DNA of 64,000 bases, taken from assembly GCF_029962835.1 (NCBI RefSeq), contig NC_080577.1, forward strand, positions 27,262,501 to 27,326,500, written 5' to 3'. The DNA comes from Magnolia sinica. Taxonomy: Eukaryota > Streptophyta > Magnoliopsida > Magnoliales > Magnoliaceae. The first letter of the stretch is position 1; the number at the start of each line of letters is the position of its first letter. This document shows positions 13,172 through 22,600 of this stretch, piece by piece. The notes beneath the pieces are model-generated. The model saw only the letters and a program-made list of their open reading frames with translations, was not told where the DNA came from and made no database searches. Both the position numbers and the translations under genes were made by a program.

Positions 13172-13970
13172 ATGGCCAGCACAATCCAGCCGCAGGTTCC
13201 TAAGTTGTCAAAGGACAACTATGAAATGTGGTGCATCCAAATGAAGGCGTTGTTGGGAGATTGTCACCGATGGGTATGTAAAACCTACTATGGAGGAAGA
13301 AGCTGCTGACCACTCTAAAAAATCAAAGGAAGAAAGACAACAAGGCTTTATTCCTCCTCTATTAAGGGTTGGATGAATCAACCTTTGAAAAGATTATCAA
13401 AGCAACATCAAGCAAGCAAGCTTGGAATACTTTTGGCACCATCTTCAAGGGTGTTGATCGAGTGAAGCGGATTCGCCTTCAAACACTAAGAGCCGAGTTC
13501 GAAGCGGTGCACATGAAAGGAGGTGAAAGTATCTCTGACTACTTCTCATGCCTAATTATTATTATTAACAATTTAAAAAGAAATGGTGAAAAAGTTGAAG
13601 ACATATGTGTCATTGAAAGGCACTGCGATCTCTCACAACCAAGTTTGAGCACGTGGTTGTGACAATCGAAGAATCAATGGACTTGGAAAAACTATCCATT
13701 GAAGAACTGATGGGATCGTTGCAAGTGCATAAGCAACGAATGCAAAAGAATGCTGGTTCAACGCTTGAACATGTCTTACAGTCTAAGTTGACTTTAAAAG
13801 AACAAAAGAATGGCCATACACAACAAGGCGGCCGTGGCACTAGCAATCGTGCAAGAGGCAGAGGGCATGGATATCATCCAAGCCATCAACAAAATCAACA
13901 AAAGTCTACCAGTTTCCGTGGAAGAGGAAATGGTAGAGGCCGATTCATACGTGATTTTGAAAATACAAAG
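13172..13970 (+). pseudogene. Copia gag relic
   Basis: MASTIQPQVPKLSKDNYEMW (13172) opens a copia gag. [20 protein letters not shown] and [19 protein letters not shown] follow in the UBN2-type gag domain, then [20 protein letters not shown] and a Gly/Arg-rich linker (GRGTSNRARGRG). Frames change at about 13290 and 13620, so it is broken. Confidence 0.88.
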
Positions 13971-13977
13971 AACGTTT

Positions 13978-14025
13978 AATGCCACAATTGCAAGAAATTC
14001 GGCCATTATGCCTCTAAGTGTTGGA
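13978..14025 (+). pseudogene. Copia CCHC zinc knuckle
   Basis: CHNCKKFGHYASKC fits CX2CX4HX4C, the nucleocapsid zinc knuckle, right after an in-frame stop (TAA at 13977-13979) that ends the preceding gag frame. Confidence 0.85.
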
Positions 14026-14132
14026 GTAAAGTGGATCAAGATGAACGGTCCAACTATGCTGAAGCATCATACCATGAACAAGAAGACTCCACACTCCTCC
14101 TCGCATAAGAAAAAACATGCGAATGCCCAGAT

Positions 14133-14816
14133 GTGTGGTATCTTGACACTGGTGCAAGCAACCACGTGAGTGGTAACAAAGAACTGTTCGTGAAACTCAC
14201 AGAAGGAGTTCGTGGCAACGTGAGTTTTGGCGACTCATTAAAGGTACTCATAATAGGCAAAGGAAAAGTTAAAATATATCAGAAGAATGGTGAGCCAAAT
14301 TACATCTCTAGTGTGTATTACGTACCAAACATGAAAAATAACATCCTCAGTATCGGCCAACTCCTTGATAAGGGTTATGTCATACACATGGAGAACTATT
14401 ATCTCTCTATAAGAGATGCTCACAAGAGACTTGTGGCTCAAGGCCAAATGGAGAAGAATCGCATGTTTCCGCTCCATATTAACACAGAGGCTGTGAAATG
14501 TTTCTATAGACTCGTGAAAAATGATTTATGGAGATGGCATCTTCGCTTCGGGCATCTCTATTTCAGTGGCTTTAAACTCTTATCCTCATCAAGTATGGTG
14601 CATGACTTGCTAGCTATTGAAGCTCCAAAACATATGTGTGAGGCGTGCACACTCGGCAAGCAACAAAAGAACTCCTTTCCAAGTGGAGTGTCTAGAAGAG
14701 TAAAGGAACCACTTCAGTTGGTTCATATTAATATTTGCGGACCACTTGAAACACCCTCTCTTAAAGGTAATAAATACTTTATTACCTTCATTGATGATTT
14801 CAACAGAAAACGATAA
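14133..14816 (+). pseudogene. Copia protease and start of integrase
   Basis: A 227-residue open frame. VWYLDTGASNHVSGNKELFV holds the DTGA protease motif. YVPNMKNNILSIGQLLDKGY and WRWHLRFGHLYFSGFKLL precede the integrase zinc finger (HLRFGH ... CEACTLGKQ), and LVHINICGPLETPSLKGNKY FITFIDDF begins the integrase core. It stops at a deletion junction at about 14806-14816. Confidence 0.9.
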
Positions 14817-14939
14817 AATTAGAGTATTGTCATACTACAGAACAGGTAGCGGATATTTTCACAAAGGCATTGCCAACAGATGCATTCAAACGACTGAGAA
14901 CGATGCTCGGAATGAAGCTGGTTTTGGTTTAAATGAGAG
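14817..14939 (+). pseudogene. Copia RNase H C-terminus after internal deletion
   Basis: IKLEYCHTTEQVADIFTKAL followed by PTDAFKRLRTMLGM is the C-terminal end of copia polyproteins, where the ADIFTKAL motif precedes the stop. It directly follows the integrase start, so RT and most of RNase H are gone. Confidence 0.88.
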
Positions 14940-15325
14940 TATTGGAAGACCAAATCAAAATGGTGCAATCTCAAAGACAGTAAATGCTGAAAGAAGATTC
15001 CAGCAACTGGCGTTCTCCTCCATGCAACTGTTCAGTTCCTCCATGCGACTGTTCGGTTCCCGATGCAAGCTATTTAATATTTTATTTTGGTTTTTGTTAC
15101 TGTAGTAAATACTATGCCCTTGTAGTGTATTTTAAATGGGCATTTGTGTCTTTTCACATTGGTGGGAAGAGTCTATATAAGGGAGCTCTTGTAGTTATTT
15201 GAAACCAACTCAATCAGCTTGTAAGCAATAAAAATATAGGTAAAATTTCTTCTTCTCACATGTCCAGTGAGTTAGTTTCTCGGGCTTTGTAAAGCCAAGT
15301 AAAGTTTTGGCTAGTACAGCCATCA
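14940..15325 (+). repeat. Copia 3' LTR
   Basis: 386 bp, starting TATTGGAAGACC (TG changed to TA) and ending CAGCCATCA; same length as the 5' LTR. Confidence 0.9.
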
Positions 15326-15930
15326 GTGACATGGTCGATATGGAAGCATACCATATGTTACTCGGTCGACCGTGGCAATTAGACCTTGATGCGACCCACA
15401 GGGGACGAGACAATGTTTACGTCTTCATCAAGGATAATTGAAAAATAATCATTATCCTTATAATATCAGAGAACCACCCTGAAGTCTCTAAAGTGGAAGA
15501 GAGTTCCTTCTTAACCATTCGGAATTTCATGGAGGAATTCAATGAAACAGACGAGGTATACGCCGTAGTGGTAAAGGGCTAGGAATCGAAACCATTAGAC
15601 ATTCTTCAAAGTTTAAGGCCTTTCCTGAACGAATTTAAAGTAGTTTGGCCCGAAGATTTACTCAATGGATTGTCCCACATGAGGTACATCCAACATCACA
15701 TGGACCTTGTCCCTGGGGCTAGCTTGCCTAACTGCCCTCACTGTTAGGTGAGTCAGAAAGAATGTTAGATCTTGAAGGTAGGAGTGAAGGATTTGATCAA
15801 TACTGGCCAAGTTAAGAAAAGCATGGGTATATATATTGTGTCAGCTCAAAAGCCCAATGCCAAGTATAAGAAAATGACTAATAAACATCGGCATCAAAGT
15901 TATCTTAGAATCATGAACCAAGTCCCTTGA
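15326..15930 (+). pseudogene. Gypsy pol remnant: protease end, RT start, integrase tail
   Basis: DMVDMEAYHMLLGRPWQLDL resumes the gypsy frame after the copia insertion. IRNFMEEFNETDEVYAVVVK, LRPFLNEFKVVWPEDL and HHMDLVPGASLPNCPHC lead into the RT. After about 15760 the sequence jumps to KPNAKYKKMTNKHRHQ, which resembles the C-terminal part of integrase. The RT, RNase H and integrase core are deleted. Confidence 0.78.
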
Positions 15931-16180
15931 GTAACTCAAGAATGAGTTTTTTCAAAGCGAAGGGGTTTGATGTAGAACGTGTCACAGATATATTCCTAGC
16001 ATGGTTAGACCAAAAGAAGGTGGACTATAAATTGATCATAACTTTTGATCCGGGTATTATTAGGTGCACCAGACCGAGTATCATGAACCGAAGCAGCACG
16101 AGAACTTGAGGATGAGTTCTTTTGAAGTAGAGGGGACTGACGTAGAGTAGGCCACAGATACTTTCATGCCCAGGATGTAT
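15910..16180. repeat. Imperfect 171-bp tandem repeat at the gypsy 3' border
   Basis: atcatgaacc at 15910 and 16081 each begin a copy. Both run through a gatgagtt / atgagttttttcaaag segment, a purine-rich tract (gcgaaggggtt / gtagagggga), tgatgtagaacg / tgacgtagagta, and cacagatattc-like LTR start. It looks like a duplicated polypurine tract and LTR edge. Confidence 0.6.
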
Positions 16181-16818
16181 TAGAGAAGGCCCGATCAGAG
16201 GTAGAAATTATCAAGATCGTCAGAACCTTAAAACAGACATATCTCGCAAACCGGAATGAGTTACTCGACGTACCATATATGATTTTAGGGTAGGACAAGC
16301 TACTTTAGCCAACCAACTCAGACACGTTGGGTTGCCCACGCCGAATTTGCGAGATTCCGTCCTATCGACGGTCAAATTCCATGTTTATTTCTATTTTTAC
16401 AATTCTCAGTATGTTTTAATCTGATTATAACTCTTCATCTGTTGGACTTCAGGAGTTGTGTCCAACATGAAAAGTGATAAGAAAAATTAGGAGAATAACG
16501 TGGTTAAGCCACATAGGATGCTTACTATAAATAGTAAATTTACTATTTATAGTAAGTTGCGAATTTTATGGAGTTTTAGTTATAATTTAATTCTTAAACT
16601 TTTTTCCTAGTATTGGTATCCCTATTTAAAGGGTTGTTGACTCGTTTATTTCATAAATCAGCCAATTTACAAATTTTCATGAATACTATTTTTTTTTATT
16701 GCCTTTTCCTCGTGGATTTGAGAAGTCTCTGTGAGGAGTCCAAAGAAGCTCTGTGGATTTGGAGTAGTTATCCTTGAGGAAGACGGTGATCGACTTTATC
16801 ACGTTCACCCCTGCGTTA
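16138..16818 (+). repeat. Gypsy 3' LTR
   Basis: 681 bp, TGACGTAGAG to ...CTGCGTTA; partner of 10132-10795. Confidence 0.88.
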
Positions 16819-16823
16819 ACTCT

Positions 16824-19339
16824 CCTTTAGCTACATTAACTTGAATCTAAAAGGAGAAGGGCCCTGCGGGTCTATCTGAGAGTCAAAAATAAAATAAAAT
16901 AGGACAATGATTTGACACTAGTCTAAGGAGCAAAAACCGATGGATGTTTGGGTACAACTCACACCACCTTGGATAAATAGGTTGGGTGTGGATCCCATGA
17001 ATTCTCATTTGGTTCAATAGCATGAGTCCTCCCCTACCCCCTGGACGCAATATGCTTGATCTGGATGAGCCAACCCATTAGCTTGCTCACCTCGAGTCAA
17101 GTTTGGGCAAGTTAGATAGAGTTGTAGAATAAAAAGAACCATGTTATATCTTTGTATGCCCGAATCTAGCTAGTAAAAAATTAGATGGGCATGGACCTAA
17201 ACATGAAATGTACTCTACCTAGATTTTTAATTAGTCACTATAATGTTAAAATTTTAACTAAATTATTAATGGGTTAGGTCCAGGACTGCCCTCATCCTAA
17301 CACACCCATTTGCACCTTACAACAGCCACAACCTACCTAATACATTGTGAGGGTGTCACTTGCAATGGCTCATGCATCAAATAAACCCATTATACAGTTT
17401 TGACTTCTCGATGATTTAATCAATGGAAATTACCAGGTGAGATTTCTTCTCAGGCACCCTAGCTCAACAGTAGATGCAACAAGAGAGGTGATTTCAAACT
17501 ATCCATTCGATGGATCCTGTTATGGCTATTCCGAGATAAAGACCCCAGTGATCGGGTAATGCCAAAAACCATCTTTGCCCACCTTTTTTTGTTACTCCGA
17601 ACATTGTCCTTGCATTTAATCATTATATTCTACACCACAAGATGAGTGGCTCGACAATGGGTTCGAACGTTATTCTTTATGGTGGAGCCTGTGTTTTGGA
17701 TGGGTTGGATCTTGTGTGCAAATGTGAGATAAATGGGTAAGTTGGACCCCAAATGTATATCCAACTCGGGGCCACTTGGTTGCAAGCAAATCTCATACCA
17801 AATAAGTGATTGAGACTTTTTTAAAAGGCAAATAAAAAATCTCTCTTATTACCCACCACTTGTAAAAGCCCAAAAATTGTAAAGATATATTAAAAGGTTG
17901 AAGCCCCTTGCTAGAAGGAAAGAGGAAAAAGGGGAAAATGATTAAAAAAGAAGAAAATAAAAAAAAGGTCAAACCTTGAGCAAGTGATAAAAAAAAAAAA
18001 AAAAACTACCCACATCCCAAGCTAGGGAGGAAAAGAATGCCCACACCTCAGGTGAGAGAGAAAAACTACCCATAGCCAAGCCCATGTAATACTTTGAACC
18101 ATATATGAAAGCAAGAGAAGGCTTTTACATGAGATTGTGCTTATTTTTCAGCTCGTTTGTTTTTTTTTTTTTTCTCACAGGAGCACATTAATCAAAATTA
18201 AGAGAATTGGAGGATCCAACCCCTCCAAGACCATTAAAAGAAGGGAGCGAGGGTTCATGATCTTGTATGAGGTGGTTTGATTGGGTCATTTAGATGCATG
18301 AATAGCCATGATGGATTTGAGGTTCGTGATCAACAATAAATGCTACCTTGATTATATCCCAAATATAGATGTAGGATCCTGAAAATTACAAAATGGGATG
18401 TACATGTAGAAAAGGATATTTAAAAACTACTAACAGGTATAGATCTATATAGATCTCTTTATTTGAAATGCATGTTGTAAAAAGTGGAGGGTTCCAGACG
18501 AAGAAAGAAACTTAATGAGGGTTTTACTGTATCAACAACCTATAAAACAAGCATGCGATGAAAAGCACAAGGCCCACACCAAACATAAATTTATCTTTTT
18601 TACATCTATCTTTACTTTTATCCTAGCATAGTATACCCCAATTTTAGCATAGATTGTTGCTGTCCCACGCCACCGATACAGTACCATAGAATTAGATTAA
18701 ATATCCATATACATAAGTTGTTGGACCTCGATTAATTGAATTCTTATTTACACGATCATCTTTTTGGTTACATCTTGGTGACCATCGGCCTGATCAATAT
18801 GTTCTTACTCATGGATCATATATTTATATTTTGTTCTACTTATTTATTATGATACTTAATCATTTGTAATGAGCTTGATTTATATATTAATGAAATCATC
18901 TTAATTTTAACATTTTATTTATTTATTTGTTTATATTCATCAATTTAATAAATATTAATAACAATAATTACTTGTGAAAAGGAAAACAAATTAATTGGAG
19001 AGACTCATCCATACTCTTCCTAATGCATAGGCCACCAGTGTTCAATCAAAGACCATGTGAAGTATGAATTTGGCACGCCTGAACAGTGTAATAGTACGGA
19101 AATTCAAATACATTTGACCACATTGCACTGTGTTTGATTGAATTACCCAAACACTTCGGTCGGGCATCAATATAGCCTTTCATATCACATGTGATGGACG
19201 GATTGGATCTCTGGCCTATCGTGTTATGCGGGCACATTTGTCGCGTGTACATCAGCTTCATCGGGCGCGCGCGCTTAGCGAAGCTCTCAAAGTATCAGAG
19301 GGCGGTCATTAACAGGAAGTGCAGGGTCATTTCCGTCAT
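16824..19339. other. Non-coding upstream region of CCT6
   Basis: No supported gene. It holds A-rich runs (17960-18005), an AT-rich stretch (18830-18990), and at about 19150-19290 a piece (atggacggattggatctc ... gcgtgtacatcagcttcatc) related to 45600-45720, so a dispersed repeat reaches to within 200 bases of the gene. Confidence 0.5.
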
Positions 19340-19505
19340 AGCAACTTAAAAGACTGTCCTTCTAGGTTTTTCCCGGCTACTCCATACAAAACCCCGCAAC
19401 ATCACTTCCTTCTCTTCCGAATACCGGAGTCCTATTCGCTCTCTCCCGTTTTCCATCTCTCAAATCCCTCTCTCGCTCTCTGCTCGCAGATCCAAAAACG
19501 CGAAG
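19340..19505 (+). promoter_or_regulatory. CCT6 5' leader and probable core promoter
   Basis: The bases just before the ATG are rich in CT runs (about 19430-19490), as is common in plant 5' untranslated regions and transcription start areas of constitutive genes. I see no clear TATA box in the 150 bases upstream, so the promoter may be TATA-less. The start context is gaagATGtcg. The exact start of transcription cannot be placed from sequence alone. Confidence 0.4.
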
Positions 19506-19639
19506 ATGTCGCTGCGGGTATTGAATCCTAATGCGGAAGTGCTGAACAAGTCAGCCGCGCTGCACATGAACATCAATGCCGCCAAGGGCCTCCAAGACGT
19601 CCTCAAGACCAATCTCGGTCCCAAGGGCACTATCAAGAT
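19506..19639 (+). CDS. CCT6: CCT6 exon 1 (residues 1-44 plus 2 nt)
   Basis: Begins at the ATG of [16 protein letters not shown] and ends in the AAG-AT of a methionine codon that is completed by the first base of exon 2. It holds the conserved chaperonin motif [10 protein letters not shown], which lies at the nucleotide pocket. The donor is gtatgg. This intron is only 100 nt. Confidence 0.93.
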
Positions 19640-22600
19640 GTATGGCCCACCTTAATCTCCATCATCATCACCGTCCATTCCATCACCACCACTACTACTA
19701 CCATCATCATCTTCATTCTTCCTCTTCTTTTTTGGCCAGGCTCGTCGGAGGCGCCGGAGACATCAAGCTCACCAAGGACGGCAACACCCTTCTCAAGGAA
19801 ATGGTCAGTTTCTCATTGTATCAGGGAATGCCGAAGACGTGCTGTCATATCCAGACCGTTGGTCTGATGGGCCCGTTTGCTGAGCTCAAAAATCGCCCTG
19901 ATCGGTAACAAAGTTACATCTGATCGTTGAGCTACAGATGCACATTCAACAGGCCAAATCCTACCAGTTGAATACCCAGAATCATGTTATCAATACGTTT
20001 TTGCTGGACTATGGTCCATTCATGGTAGGGTTATTCGATGAACGGTCCGGATCATGTCTTCACGTGCACAATCTATTCATTTTCGATTGGCATTTCATGG
20101 TTTCCTCATCACTCTTTCTCTGTTCATTACTCAGCTTCCTTTGAAGTTTTCTGCCTTTTTATTTATTTATTTATTCATGTCTGATGATTTCTGCCTATTT
20201 AAGTTGCAATTGGATGGTTTTGCAGCAAATTCAAAATCCAACGGCCATCATGATCGCGAGGACTGCAGTGGCCCAGGATGATGCGAGTGGTGATGGCACG
20301 ACTTCTACCGTGCTCTTCATTGGGGAGCTTATGAAACAATCGGAGCGTTGCATCGATGAAGGTTAGTACTTAGTACTCTTAACCGATTTAACTTTTTATC
20401 CATTGCTTATGCATTCTCATCAAAGGGTGCATTTCTTTTCTTGTTCTATCACGAAATCTTATGTGTCATTTGAATTACTTTCAATTAATGCTGAAGCATT
20501 ACATTGAGTAGATTCATTTCAGTAGTCTCTGGTTAAGGGTTTATGCTGCTTTTGGATGCTCAATCGTGTTGATTCACAATAAATCAATTTTAAAAGTGAA
20601 AATGGTCAAACTTGCTCCACTCTGATCATAATGATAGAGTTGGCCCGAAATAGTAATTATGTTTGTTTCGAGTTCAACTTGAAAACCCCTTAAAAAAAGA
20701 AAAATAAAAAAAAAAGAAAAATCCAACTTGAAATGCATTTGATGGGAAGTGGGCCTGAATTTGAATCCAAAGAATAGCATCAATAAATGCAGAAATTCGT
20801 CCCACGAAGAAAAAAAATAAATTCATAGTGGCAGTAATTCAAAGAAAGATAAAGGATTGTTGAAGGACTTTCAACGGCCTTCTACGATATCACACCATTA
20901 TAGAATATAGGAATCACTATTTTCGCTTATCCCACTCAATGAAGCAGAAAATTCTGAAATTCTGTTTAAGAAATAAGGTGCCTATTCCATGTATTTCCTT
21001 GTATTTATATGCCTTTTTCTTCAATAATTTCCTACTTTAACTCTACTTGTATATGTCTTTGCTTGCTAATCAAGTTTCACAAGTAAAAGAAACTAAACAA
21101 GAAAGGAAATTAAGTAAGCTAGGACTATCTTTAGGGACCAACTAATCAAAATAAATAGTTAGGAAAAAAGAAAGTACCTCATCATTGTCATCTAAGCCTT
21201 GTCCCAACTAATAGGGTTCCTATTCGTCATCCCACTTATCATGAACCGTATTCTCAATTAAACTATATGTCCTCACTCCTCAAGTATTTTCTCACTACCC
21301 TCACCCATGTCCTTTTGGGCCTTCCCCTTGCCCTTTTAGAGCCTTTAACTTGAACCCACTGCTTTTAGCCGGTGTAGTTCATGGTCTCTGACTCTCTGTG
21401 GCACATGGCCCAACCATCTAAGTCTACATTCCCTCATCATTACCCATTGGTGCCACTCCTAACTTTCTTTGGATGCATGCATTTTTTATTTTATCCTTCC
21501 TCATCTTACCACTCATCCATCTTAACATCCTCTTTTCAGCTATCTCATCCTACGAAGCATGGTCGGTCTTATAGCTATGTTATAAAATTTCTCCTTTGGT
21601 TTGATTGGGACATGGCAATCACTTAAAACTCCAGAGGCACATCTCCACTTCTTCCACCTTGCTAGAATTCTGGAGCAACATTCTTCTCAATCTCTCTGCT
21701 CTCATGAATTATTGGCCCAAGATATTGAAAATGGTTATTTTGGGGGTGCTTCTTGGTCAACATTTTTAACTAATTCCTCGTTTTCAGTCTATTGTTGCTA
21801 ATATTGCATTCCATCTAGTTTGTTTAGTTTAATTAATTTTAAAAACATGTAGATTATAAGCATCCCTCCATAGTTAGAGCTTTATGTTTATGCCCTCCCT
21901 CATCTTGTCAATTAGGATTGCCATTTGCAAATAACATACACCATGGGACCTCATCTTGTAAATGCTTCGTTCACTTGTCCATAACCAATGTGTAAAAATA
22001 TGGGTTCAATTCCTCACCCTAGTGTAAGCCTACATGAATTTGGGAACTCACTTGTCTCTCCACCAGTGGTCCTCACATTTGTTATCGCTCACTCACTCAC
22101 ACATTTCCTTAACCATGTCAAGATCTCCTCTTGAGATTCTTTTCTTTCCCAACATCCTCTGGATTAACTCTCTAGGGTCCCTACTCCCTATCCTATGCTT
22201 TATATTGGTCAATAAAGACCATATAGAGATCATTCCTCGTATCTCTATATCTTTCCATTAGTTGTTTAAGTAGGAAAATAGCCTCAATAGTTGACCTTCT
22301 TGTTATAAATCCAAACTGATTTTCTGATGCATGCATTTTTAATTCTATCCTTCCTCATCTTACCACTCATCCATCTTAACATCCTCTTTTCAGCTATCTC
22401 ATCCTACGAAGCATGGTTGGTCTTATAGCTATGCTATAAAATTTATCCTTTGGTTTGATTGGTACATGGTGATCACTTAAAACTCCAGAGGCACATCTCC
22501 ACTTCTTCCACCTTGCCAGAATTATGGAGCAACATTCGTCTCAATCTCACTGCTCTCGTGAAATATTGGCCCAAGATATTGAAAATGGTCATTTTGGGGT

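Larger units (their letters stand above)
12237..15325 (+). mobile_element. Ty1/copia LTR element, deletion derivative, nested in the gypsy element
   Basis: Two LTRs of 386 bp (12237-12622 and 14940-15325) lie in direct orientation, flanked by a perfect 5-bp target duplication gtgac (12232-12236, 15326-15330). The primer site tggtatcaaagc (12626-12637) follows the 5' LTR. Order: gag, zinc knuckle, protease, start of integrase, then a jump to the last residues of RNase H. The RT and most of integrase are deleted. I count about 28 differences between the LTRs (about 7 percent), so it is younger than its gypsy host but not recent. Confidence 0.93.
10132..16818 (+). mobile_element. Ty3/gypsy LTR element, deletion derivative, with a nested copia element
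   Basis: The LTRs are 10132-10795 and 16138-16818. A perfect 5-bp target duplication actct flanks them (10127-10131 and 16819-16823). A primer site tggtatcagagc (10798-10809) matches the 3' end of initiator methionine tRNA, and a purine run agtagagggga precedes the 3' LTR. Internal parts: gag (10829-11760), protease with DSGSSENIVS (about 12045), a copia insertion (12237-15325), then a LLGRPWQ segment, the first residues of RT and the end of integrase. The RT-RNase H core is absent, so it cannot move on its own. Confidence 0.92.

Noticed and set aside
14984-15202. Plus-strand frames of 72-119 residues at 14746-15202
   Set aside because: They run through the copia 3' LTR and the deletion junction; not host genes.
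22000-22020. tRNA B-box-like gggttcaattcctcac
   Set aside because: It lies in the decayed antisense LINE, is present in all four copies of the block, and has no A box.
22034-22261. Repeated 75-residue plus-strand frames (also at 22887, 26469, 27322) as a small gene family
   Set aside because: They are the reverse strand of the LINE reverse transcriptase block, multiplied by the nested duplications.
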